NCBI RefSeq assembly: GCF_023228785.1
Contig: NZ_JALOAN010000004.1
Span: forward strand, 24,748 to 88,747
Direction of reading: 5' to 3'
Source of the DNA: Sulfurimonas sp.
Lineage (GTDB): Bacteria; Campylobacterota; Campylobacteria; Campylobacterales; Sulfurimonadaceae
DNA: 64,000 nucleotides
Below are positions 1 to 7,800 of this stretch, piece by piece. Within the stretch, counting starts at the first letter, position 1. Each line of letters begins with the position of its first letter. Under the pieces are notes generated by a model, which had not been told where the DNA came from, ran no database searches, and saw only the letters and a list, made by a program, of their open reading frames with translations. Made by a program: the position numbers and the translations under genes.

Positions 1-378
1 GCAGAGAGGACTCAACACTCTTTAGCAGAGATAAACGCTACTATAAACTTAATTGTCCAAGCAACAAACTCAGCAAGCCAAAGTATGAACTTAAACTCAA
101 AAGAGATGGAAGATCTAGCAGAAGTCTCTTCTGAAGTTGAAGAAAAAATCAATACAACAACGGATATAGTAAACAAAGCTACATTAGCTAGTGATAAGAG
201 TGTTGAAGACTTCCTAAAAGCTTCAAAACATATGGAACTTATATCTAGCAAGATTGATGAGATAAACACTATCTCTATCTCAAATGGTGAGAGTGTGCAT
301 GAGATTACAGATGCAGTTAAACATCTTACAAATATGACACACAAACTGACTCATCATTTAGAGCAGTTTAAGACTTAG
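1..378 (+). CDS. methyl-accepting chemotaxis protein, C-terminal part (truncated by window edge)
   Basis: The reading frame is open from base 1 to the stop at 376-378, about 125 residues. It opens with AERTQHSLAEINATINLIVQ, which matches the conserved hairpin-tip end of the MCP cytoplasmic signalling domain (usually ...VRKLAERTQ.SL.EI). The rest is a heptad-like, Ser/Thr/Glu-rich helix, as expected for the C-terminal arm of the four-helix bundle. The protein would relay receptor state to CheA/CheW. The ligand domain lies upstream of the window, so the stimulus is unknown. No CheR/CheB-docking pentapeptide is seen at the end (HHLEQFKT). Confidence 0.85.
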   Translation, partial: AERTQHSLAEINATINLIVQATNSASQSMNLNSKEMEDLAEVSSEVEEKINTTTDIVNKATLASDKSVEDFLKASKHMELISSKIDEINTISISNGESVHEITDAVKHLTNMTHKLTHHLEQFKT

Positions 379-418
379 GATTTGATATACTTTCACAAAT
401 ACAATATAAAGAGTTTAG

Positions 419-1102
419 ATGCAGTTATGTGTAGCACTTGATTTACCTACAAAAGAAGAGAACCTAGAACTCGCTAGTAAGATAAAAGAGTATGATGTTT
501 GGCTAAAAGTAGGACTTCGTACTTATATAAGAGATGGAGAAGATTTTTTAATAGAGATCAAAAAGATAAATCCTAATTTCAAAATATTTCTAGATCTAAA
601 GCTCTATGACATTCCAAATACAATGGCAGATGCAGCAGAGTCCATAATATGCTTAGGCGTGGATATGTTCAATGTTCACGCTTCATCTGGTGTAAGAGCC
701 ATGAGTGAAGTTATGAGAAGACTTAGTAAGTATGAGACAAGACCAATTGTCTTAGCCGTAACGGCTCTTACTTCTTTTAGTGAGGATGAGTTTGTAGCAG
801 TTTATGAAAAAGATATAGCATCTAAGGCTAACCAGTTTGCAAAAGATGCAATGAATAGTGGGCTTGATGGAGTGGTTTGTTCAGCTTATGAGAGTGCTTC
901 TATAAAGAGTATTACAAAAAATGAATTTATGACTCTAACTCCTGGAATCCGTCCCTTTGGTGAAGATGCAGGAGATCAAAAAAGAGTAGCAGATACTGCA
1001 TATGCAAAGAGTGCTAAGGTTGACTTTATAGTAGTTGGTCGCCCTATATACCAAGCTTCTGATCCTGCAGAAGTTGTAAAAAAGATCCTAGAGTTACTCT
1101 AA
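419..1102 (+). CDS. pyrF: orotidine 5'-phosphate decarboxylase
   Basis: This is the final step of de novo UMP synthesis, decarboxylating OMP to UMP in the cytoplasm. The 227-residue length is typical of bacterial PyrF. The catalytic DxKxxD motif is LDLKLYDIPNT, with Asp59, Lys61 and Asp64, and Lys30 lies in the preceding strand. The phosphate-binding loops are PGIRPFGEDAGDQ and the C-terminal VVGRPIY. The start is ATG at 419, 40 bases after the chemoreceptor stop, with a purine stretch (AAAGAG) upstream. The 3' end overlaps by four bases the convergent protease gene on the other strand, and no terminator is visible between them. Confidence 0.95.
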   Translation: MQLCVALDLPTKEENLELASKIKEYDVWLKVGLRTYIRDGEDFLIEIKKINPNFKIFLDLKLYDIPNTMADAAESIICLGVDMFNVHASSGVRAMSEVMRRLSKYETRPIVLAVTALTSFSEDEFVAVYEKDIASKANQFAKDAMNSGLDGVVCSAYESASIKSITKNEFMTLTPGIRPFGEDAGDQKRVADTAYAKSAKVDFIVVGRPIYQASDPAEVVKKILELL

Positions 1103-1710
1103 GACTCTTTTTTCACTCTCAAATGCAGTTCTTCAAACTTTGGTGAGTGAGTCTCTATCTTGATGAGTTTGTTATCTTTTAGTCTATAAACTCCACTCTC
1201 ATTTATAAAAGTGTCTGCTTTTAAATCTTTTCTTACATCAAGTCTTAAAACTCTAAAACTTAAATTATCAAGTATTAAAGGTGCTTTGCCATTTTTATCA
1301 AAATAGCTCAAAACCATATGATAGCTCCTTAAGTGTTTCTCAAAAACAGTAGTAAAAAAAAGCTTTTCTTTATCAAACCCAAGTTTTATAAGGGTGAAGT
1401 ATTTTATAATGACATAGTCCTCACAATCGCCAAAACCAATCATAAGAAACTCTTTTGGCGAGGCCCAGTAATCTACTTTATTTTGCACAATATCGTCATA
1501 CTGGGGGAGTAATTGGTTTAGGTAGAAATTTACTTTTAAGAGTTGATTTTCTTTTGAGAGTGCTTTGTATGAAGATATGGTTTTTTGATAGTCAAGGACT
1601 CTATTTTTAGCAATAACTCCATAATCTTTTTTTATATGAAAAAACTCATTTTTTGTAAAGTAGGGATAAGAAGTAGCCATAAGAGAGATACTAAATATAG
1701 GTAAAATCAA
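1099..1710 (-). CDS. LapG-like transglutaminase-fold cysteine protease (BTLCP family)
   Basis: The sequence has the bacterial transglutaminase-like cysteine proteinase triad: Cys96 in GFGDCEDYV, His131 in RSYHMVL and Asp148 in LILDNL. LapG proteases of this family cut large surface adhesins in the periplasm under LapD/c-di-GMP control; that role is family knowledge and no LapD or adhesin gene is nearby. The N-terminus is short and hydrophobic (ILPIFSISLMATS), suggesting export. The TTG start at 1710 is badly placed: a strong AAAAAGGAG (reverse of about 1726-1734) sits 15 bases upstream. An in-frame ATC at 1719-1717 has ideal spacing of six and would give the better signal peptide I/M-RFLILPIFSISLMATS. 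The true start is therefore uncertain. The gene is convergent with pyrF. Confidence 0.8.
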   Translation of the reverse strand: MILPIFSISLMATSYPYFTKNEFFHIKKDYGVIAKNRVLDYQKTISSYKALSKENQLLKVNFYLNQLLPQYDDIVQNKVDYWASPKEFLMIGFGDCEDYVIIKYFTLIKLGFDKEKLFFTTVFEKHLRSYHMVLSYFDKNGKAPLILDNLSFRVLRLDVRKDLKADTFINESGVYRLKDNKLIKIETHSPKFEELHLRVKKES

Positions 1711-1792
1711 GAACCTGATAGTCTACTCCTTTTTTAGAAAATATTATACTTAAAACCTTTAGCATTTAAGCTTACTATTATTAAGGTATGAC

Positions 1793-1798
1793 TATAAT
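1793..1798 (+). promoter_or_regulatory. -10 element of tRNA-Ser promoter
   Basis: A perfect TATAAT lies 13 bases before the mature tRNA 5' end. A weak -35-like CTTACT lies at 1771-1776 with a 16-base spacer. Campylobacterota promoters often depend mainly on the -10 box, so this is a plausible tRNA promoter. Confidence 0.55.
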
Positions 1799-1811
1799 TG
1801 CACTCTTCAAC

Positions 1812-1901
1812 GGATAGATGGGTGAGCGGCTGAAACCACATCCCTGCTAAGGATGCGTATGGGTAACTGTACCGAGGGTTCGAATCCCTCTCTGTCCACC
1901 A
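1812..1901 (+). tRNA. tRNA-Ser (anticodon GCU)
   Basis: A 90-base cloverleaf with CCA encoded. The acceptor stem pairs GGATAGA with TCTGTCC (one T-G wobble). The anticodon arm is CATCC-CTGCTAA-GGATG with anticodon GCT. A long class II variable arm (about GTATGGGTAACTGTAC) is present, and the T arm is GAGGG-TTCGAAT-CCCTC. The long variable arm together with GCT identifies serine. The discriminator base reads as A rather than the more familiar G. Confidence 0.95.
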
Positions 1902-2001
1902 CTTGAAGACTTATTTAAACTTCATTAAACTCTTTTAAAAACAACAACTAAAACTACTTATAAATAATACTTTTCCAACTAAAATTGGCGTCATAATTTG
2001 C

Positions 2002-2007
2002 TATAAT
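2002..2007 (+). promoter_or_regulatory. probable -10 element before the alpha-2-macroglobulin gene
   Basis: A perfect TATAAT lies 30 bases before the proposed GTG start at 2038. No clear -35 hexamer is seen at normal spacing. If used, transcription would start near 2014, giving a leader of about 24 bases carrying the ribosome-binding site. Confidence 0.4.
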
Positions 2008-2037
2008 CGTAACTATTTGAATGACAAAGGTTTCGAT

Positions 2038-5000
2038 GTGAAAAAAAATTGGCTTCTTGGGTTGGGATTGATCGTTGTTTTGGGATCTGCTACATGGTTT
2101 AGTATGCAAAAAAGTGAAGTCGAGGAAAAACAAGAAGTTATTGTTAAAGAAAAAGTTTACGCTGAGATCTTTAATGTGCTTCCTGTAGGAAAAGATGTCT
2201 CAAACAAACAAGAGATAGTCATAACTTTTGATAAAGAAGTTGTCCCTCTTGGAGCTATGCAAAGAGAATCTATTGACATAGAAATTACGCCAGAAGTAGC
2301 TTGTAAATGGCGTTGGCTCAATCGCTCATCACTCGCTTGTACATTGGAACGACAAGACAAGCTAAAACTAGCAACAAACTACAACATAAGAGTTTCTAAA
2401 AACTTCTCAAAGCAAGACAACATTGAACTAAGTTCTGCATATAAAACTTCTTTTAGTACAAAAACTCCAGAGATCTACAGTGCTTATACTATTCTTTGGC
2501 AAGCGCCAACAAAACCATATATAGAACTATTTTTTTCCATGCCAGTTACAAAAGAGTCAGTTTTACAGGCTTTTAAAATTACAAGCCAAGATCTCCAAGA
2601 AAGTTTTGATATAGATCTAATAGAAAAAATAGTAACTCAAGAAAAAACTAGCACGAATGTTGAGTACAAAGTAGATAGCTCAGATCCAAAAACTGCAAAA
2701 AGAAACTGGATAATTAGCCCTAAAAGTACTTTGCCAATGAGTGCTGAGTTAAACTTAGAACTTATTGGATCTCTTTATAGTGATGAGGGAACACTGCCAA
2801 GTATGCAAAAGTATAAGTACACTTTTCACACCTTAGGAGAGTTCGAGTTTTTAGGAGTGACTTGTCAAACAGCTAGTGGTTACAAGCTCCTAAGTGTAAA
2901 CAGTACAGAACTTTTTATGGATAAAAACAAGTGTGATCCAGTAGAGCCTATTTCACTTGCTTTTTCTTCTGCGGTCTCAAAAAAAAGTGTTGCTGAGTTT
3001 GTAGAGTTTAACCCAAAACTAAACTATTTAGCAAAGAGTTACAACCCTTGGGAAGGCGAAATGGACGATGCTTACTTTGGTTTTCATCATCATAAAAATA
3101 AAACATATAGCGTAAGACTTCCTGCTTTAATTAAAGCAGATGCAAAACATACAATTGATGCTAAAAAGATGAAAGATATTTTTGGGAGAGAGTTAAAAGG
3201 CAAATTTGAGATCTCGTTTATGACAGACAACAGAAAACCAAACCTTACTCTTGGATATAGAAACATTGTTTTAGAAAAAGGAGTAGATAGTCACGCGGCT
3301 GTTTATGCTACAAATGTTGAAAATATAAAGTTTGACTTTATTCGTTTTGACCTTAGTAGCACAGCAGATAAAAAAAGCTCATCTACTCAAAGTATAGAAA
3401 CTATGGATATTAAAAACATCTCTTATAAGACTAAGATGGGGATAAGAAAAGCACTAAATGACAAGTCGGGAGTGCTTTATGGAAGTGTTGGATCTGACTC
3501 TGTTAAACACTCAGCAGGTAGTGTGTTGGCTCAAGTTACACCTTTTCAAGTCCATACTAAGTTTGGACATTTTAACACTCTTGTGTGGGTTAGTTCGTTT
3601 GCAGATGCAAAACCTGTAGAGAATGCAAAAGTTACACTCTACTATGGATCTAAGGAAAAACTTAACAACATTACAAAGTCCGCAGAAGAAAAACTTACTG
3701 ACAAAGATGGTCGTGCACTTTTAGATGGTCGTGCAAGCTTAGAAGCAAAAGTTAAACAAGACTATACAAAACAGTTTTTTGTGCACATACAAAAAGGCGA
3801 AGATGAAGCACTTTTGCCGTTAAACTATAACTATAGAATATATAACTCTGACATTTATGGTTACGAACTAGAGTTAGGTCAACATGCCAAATTTTGGGGA
3901 ACTACACCACAAGGAGTTTACAAACTTGGCGATAGTGTCTCTTACAAGATCTACCATAGAGATCAAAACAACACAAGGCTAATTCAAGCTATAGAGCAAG
4001 AGAAGTTTAATGTACGAGTATATGATCCCCTAAACGCACTTGTGTACCAAAGTTTGGACAACTCTTTAAATACATTTGGAACTATGCAAGACTCTTTTGT
4101 TATTGGTAAAAAAGGAGTAAGCGGGGAGTACCGTTTTGAGGTTGAGAACAAAAGAACTGGTCATAAATGGTACCCAATGGAGATCTTAGTTAGTGACTTT
4201 ACACCTGCGCCATTTCGTGTGTCTACTCAGTTAGACAAGAGCATATATACTCCAAACCAAGAGGTGCAAATATCTACTTACGCGACAATGTTTTCAGGAG
4301 GTGCTTATGCACACGCACCACTTCACATAAATGCTTATATAGAAGAAGAACCTTTTATAACTAATGATCCACTCTTTAAAGATTTTTACTTCTCAAACCC
4401 ACTATACAATTCAAAAACTCTTTTAGATGTAAGAGAAGATCTAGACGCAAAAGGTGAACGCAGTTATGTTTTTAAACTCGATAATGTAGAGATCCCTTAT
4501 GGTTCAATGGTAGTTGAAGCTTCTGTAGAAGATGACAGAGGTAAGTTTGTCTCAGCTTATGCAAAAGCCAACTATGCACAAAAAAGCAGGTTTGTAGGAC
4601 TTAAAAATACAAAGTGGGTATATGAGAAGTCCAAACCAAGTGCTGTGCAAGTTGTGGTACTAAACAAAGAGAAAAAGCCAATAAAAGATGTTCAAGTCGA
4701 TGTTGTCGTGGAGTACAAAGAGTATAGATCTGCTAGAGTTAAAGGATCTGGAAACGCTTTTGTAACTCAAAACTCATCGGAGTGGATCAAAGATGCAGAG
4801 TGTAGTGTAGTCTCAGATCTCACGCCAAAAGAGTGTTCGTTTGTACCTAAAAACACTGGAACATACCGTTTTAGTGCAACTATAAAAGGTACAAAAGAGA
4901 AGCCAACAGAGATCTATGGTTGGGTTAGTGGTGAGGGAAATAGTGTTTGGAACCAAAGTAACGATGCAACTTTAGAAATAGTACCACAAAGCAATAGTTA

Positions 5001-7794
5001 CAAAATAGGCGAGAGAGCAAAATACTTAGTAAAAAACCCATTTGAAACAACAGAAGCCCTTATAACAATAGAACGCTACGGTGTTTTAGACTCGTGGGTA
5101 GAGACTTTTAACACATCGACTCCTATAGTAGAGTTTGAAGTAAAAGAGGACTACCTTCCAGGGTTTTACTTAAGTGTAGTCGCACTCTCTCCAAGAGTTG
5201 CAAAACCTATAGGAGATGGCGTTGTAGATCTTGGCAAACCAAGTTACAAAATGGGTTATGTTGAGACTGTGGTAAAAGATGCTAAAAAAGAGTTAGAAGT
5301 AAATATTAAAACGGACAAAGAGCTTTATAAACCGCGAGATAAAGTGACTCTTAGTATAGATGTAAAAAACAGATTGAATTCTAAAGAACAAGATTATGAA
5401 CTAGCTATTGCAGTTGTAGATGCGTCAGTTTTAGCACTAAATAGACAAGGCAATAAATATTATGACATTTATAATGGACTAAACGAACTCAACTCTTTAG
5501 ATGTGCAAAACTTTAGTCTTATTAGCCGTCTTATAGGTCGTCAAAACTTTGAGAAAAAGGGTGCTAACCAAGGCGGAGATGGCGGATCTGATGGACTCGG
5601 ACTTGAGAGCTTTAGAGATGATTTTAAATATATTGCTTACTGGAATCCATCGCTTGAGGTAAAGAGTGACTCAAGTGCAAAAGTAGAGTTTACGCTTGCT
5701 GATAATTTAACCGAGTACAAAGTCATAGTGTTAGGTATTTCTAAAGGCGACAGTATGGGTAATGGAGTGAGTAGTTTTAAAGTTAACAAAGAGATCCAGC
5801 TTCATCCAATTATGCCAAACCAGATCCTCGAAGGTGATAGTTTTGAAGCTGGATTTAGTGTACTTAACCGAACAAGCAAAAAGCAAAAACTAAAGTTGTC
5901 CATAGAAGCAAAAGGTGCAGCTGTGGCAAAGAAAAATATAGAGCTAGATCTAGAAGCATTTACAAGAGAAAAAGTCTATTTACCACTACAAGCTAAAGAA
6001 GATGGGAACATTACATTTTTCGTACATACAAAAGGTGAAAAACATAGCGATGCACTTGAACATACTTTGGTGGTTAATAAAAAGAACTCTCTACTAACTA
6101 TGGCAAACTTTGGATCTACAACTAAAGATGAGGTAAAAGAAACTATAAAAGTACCAAAAGACATAGAAGCAAATGTTGGAACTATTGGGCTAACTCTTTC
6201 AAATACAGTTTTGGGAAATATAGATGGTGCATTTGAGTATTTGAAAAACTACCCTTATTTGTGTTGGGAACAGAGGCTCTCAAAAGGTCTTGGTGCATCT
6301 AATTACCTCTCGTTAAAAGAGTATTTAGATGACTCGCTTTTATGGCAAGGTGCAGATGAAAATATAAAAGAGATGTTAAAAGATGCTCCAAACTACCAAG
6401 CTCCAAATGGTGGTATGGCTTTTTGGGTAGGTGCAAATGAGTATGTAAACCCTTACATTTCAGCTTATACAGCTTTAGGTTTTTCATGGCTTAAAGAGAG
6501 TGGATATGAGGTAGATTTTGTAGTTAAAAACAAGCTCGATGAGTATTTGAAGTCTCTTTTGTCTCAAGCAGATCTTCCTTTGGGTTATAACAAAGGAATG
6601 AGTGCGACAATTTCTGGAGTTGCTCTTCATGCTCTTTCGCGAGAGAGTAAAATTAAAGCTCACGATATACAGAGGTACTTTAAACACTACAAACTTATGT
6701 CTCTTTTTGGAAAAGCACAATACTTTCAAGCAATGCTTTACACACCAGATCTAAGGCTTGAGATCAAAGAAGAACTACTAGATTCTATTTTAGCAGCAGC
6801 TACTCAAAGTGCAGCAAAGTTTGAATTTAGTGAGACTTTAGAAGATGAGTATGTTTACTTACTACAAAGTCCAATGCGAACAAACTGTTCAATACTCTCA
6901 GCACTACTTCAAGCTAAAAGAGTGGGTGGTTATGAGAAAAAAATAGGCGATATTCCTCCAAAGCTTATGCGAACTATTACACAGCAAAGAGGTGCAAGTA
7001 AGCATTGGGAAAATACACAAGACAACCTTTTTTGTATGCAGGCTATTAAAGAGTATACAGAGTTATATGAGAGCGAAAATAGATCTATGAGTTTAGATGT
7101 AAGGCTAGATGCTAAAGAGCTTGCAAAGGTGGAATTTAACTCCAAAAAAGATACTCAAAAGCGTATAGAGTACAATATAAAAGAGCAAGATCTAGGGAGT
7201 GAAAAAGTACTCGCTCTAAAAAAAGAGGGAAGTGGTCGTCTCTACTATACATCTAGCATCTCTTATGCTCCAAAAATTTCCTCAGCACAAGAGATTAATG
7301 CAGGTTTTGAGATCCACCGTGAATATGCAATAAAAGATAAAGGTATATGGAAGCTCTTAACTCCTCCTTTTAAGATCAAAAGAGGCGACATTGTACGAGT
7401 AGATCTATATATAAGTAACGCTTCTACTAAGCACTTTGTAGTTTTAAGTGATCCTTTAGCTGGTGGGTTTGAGTCTGTAAACACAAACTTAGCAACCGCG
7501 TCTAGTAGCGATGCCAATCTTGGTAGTGCAAAAATGGCAAAAGGTTCTCGATGGTATAACTTAGCACAGTGGAGTGAGTATGGTTGGTACTCTAATGGTT
7601 TTTACCATAAAGAGCTAAGAGAAGCTAGTGCAGAGTTTTATGCCGATTATTTGAGTGCTGGAAATTACCATTTGAGTTATACAGCTCAAGCAATAGCAGC
7701 GGGGGAATTTTATGCAATGCCTTCGCATATTGAGCAGATGTATGATCCAGATGTTTTTGGGAAGTCTTTGCCAGCTCTGTTTATAATTGAGTAA
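2038..7794 (+). CDS. bacterial alpha-2-macroglobulin family protein (YfhM-like)
   Basis: A very large envelope protein (1918 residues) of the bacterial A2M family. These are thought to trap foreign proteases in the periplasm through a bait region and a reactive thioester. A thioester motif CxEQ is present as YLCWEQ, with Cys at about residue 1409; the linking residue is Trp instead of the common Leu. The region before it (about 1180-1260) has the A2M-domain feature WNPSLEVKSD. A poly-Gly stretch (NQGGDGGSDGLG, about 1180) may be a bait or linker. The N-terminus has a hydrophobic helix (WLLGLGLIVVLGSATWF) but no lipobox Cys, unlike the lipoprotein E. coli YfhM, so it is probably membrane-anchored by that helix. 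I chose GTG at 2038 because AAAGG lies 7 bases upstream; a TTG at 2017 in the same frame has no ribosome-binding site. It is followed after 6 bases by pbpC, the classical partner. Confidence 0.92.
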   Translation: MKKNWLLGLGLIVVLGSATWFSMQKSEVEEKQEVIVKEKVYAEIFNVLPVGKDVSNKQEIVITFDKEVVPLGAMQRESIDIEITPEVACKWRWLNRSSLACTLERQDKLKLATNYNIRVSKNFSKQDNIELSSAYKTSFSTKTPEIYSAYTILWQAPTKPYIELFFSMPVTKESVLQAFKITSQDLQESFDIDLIEKIVTQEKTSTNVEYKVDSSDPKTAKRNWIISPKSTLPMSAELNLELIGSLYSDEGTLPSMQKYKYTFHTLGEFEFLGVTCQTASGYKLLSVNSTELFMDKNKCDPVEPISLAFSSAVSKKSVAEFVEFNPKLNYLAKSYNPWEGEMDDAYFGFHHHKNKTYSVRLPALIKADAKHTIDAKKMKDIFGRELKGKFEISFMTDNRKPNLTLGYRNIVLEKGVDSHAAVYATNVENIKFDFIRFDLSSTADKKSSSTQSIETMDIKNISYKTKMGIRKALNDKSGVLYGSVGSDSVKHSAGSVLAQVTPFQVHTKFGHFNTLVWVSSFADAKPVENAKVTLYYGSKEKLNNITKSAEEKLTDKDGRALLDGRASLEAKVKQDYTKQFFVHIQKGEDEALLPLNYNYRIYNSDIYGYELELGQHAKFWGTTPQGVYKLGDSVSYKIYHRDQNNTRLIQAIEQEKFNVRVYDPLNALVYQSLDNSLNTFGTMQDSFVIGKKGVSGEYRFEVENKRTGHKWYPMEILVSDFTPAPFRVSTQLDKSIYTPNQEVQISTYATMFSGGAYAHAPLHINAYIEEEPFITNDPLFKDFYFSNPLYNSKTLLDVREDLDAKGERSYVFKLDNVEIPYGSMVVEASVEDDRGKFVSAYAKANYAQKSRFVGLKNTKWVYEKSKPSAVQVVVLNKEKKPIKDVQVDVVVEYKEYRSARVKGSGNAFVTQNSSEWIKDAECSVVSDLTPKECSFVPKNTGTYRFSATIKGTKEKPTEIYGWVSGEGNSVWNQSNDATLEIVPQSNSYKIGERAKYLVKNPFETTEALITIERYGVLDSWVETFNTSTPIVEFEVKEDYLPGFYLSVVALSPRVAKPIGDGVVDLGKPSYKMGYVETVVKDAKKELEVNIKTDKELYKPRDKVTLSIDVKNRLNSKEQDYELAIAVVDASVLALNRQGNKYYDIYNGLNELNSLDVQNFSLISRLIGRQNFEKKGANQGGDGGSDGLGLESFRDDFKYIAYWNPSLEVKSDSSAKVEFTLADNLTEYKVIVLGISKGDSMGNGVSSFKVNKEIQLHPIMPNQILEGDSFEAGFSVLNRTSKKQKLKLSIEAKGAAVAKKNIELDLEAFTREKVYLPLQAKEDGNITFFVHTKGEKHSDALEHTLVVNKKNSLLTMANFGSTTKDEVKETIKVPKDIEANVGTIGLTLSNTVLGNIDGAFEYLKNYPYLCWEQRLSKGLGASNYLSLKEYLDDSLLWQGADENIKEMLKDAPNYQAPNGGMAFWVGANEYVNPYISAYTALGFSWLKESGYEVDFVVKNKLDEYLKSLLSQADLPLGYNKGMSATISGVALHALSRESKIKAHDIQRYFKHYKLMSLFGKAQYFQAMLYTPDLRLEIKEELLDSILAAATQSAAKFEFSETLEDEYVYLLQSPMRTNCSILSALLQAKRVGGYEKKIGDIPPKLMRTITQQRGASKHWENTQDNLFCMQAIKEYTELYESENRSMSLDVRLDAKELAKVEFNSKKDTQKRIEYNIKEQDLGSEKVLALKKEGSGRLYYTSSISYAPKISSAQEINAGFEIHREYAIKDKGIWKLLTPPFKIKRGDIVRVDLYISNASTKHFVVLSDPLAGGFESVNTNLATASSSDANLGSAKMAKGSRWYNLAQWSEYGWYSNGFYHKELREASAEFYADYLSAGNYHLSYTAQAIAAGEFYAMPSHIEQMYDPDVFGKSLPALFIIE

Positions 7795-7800
7795 GTAAAG

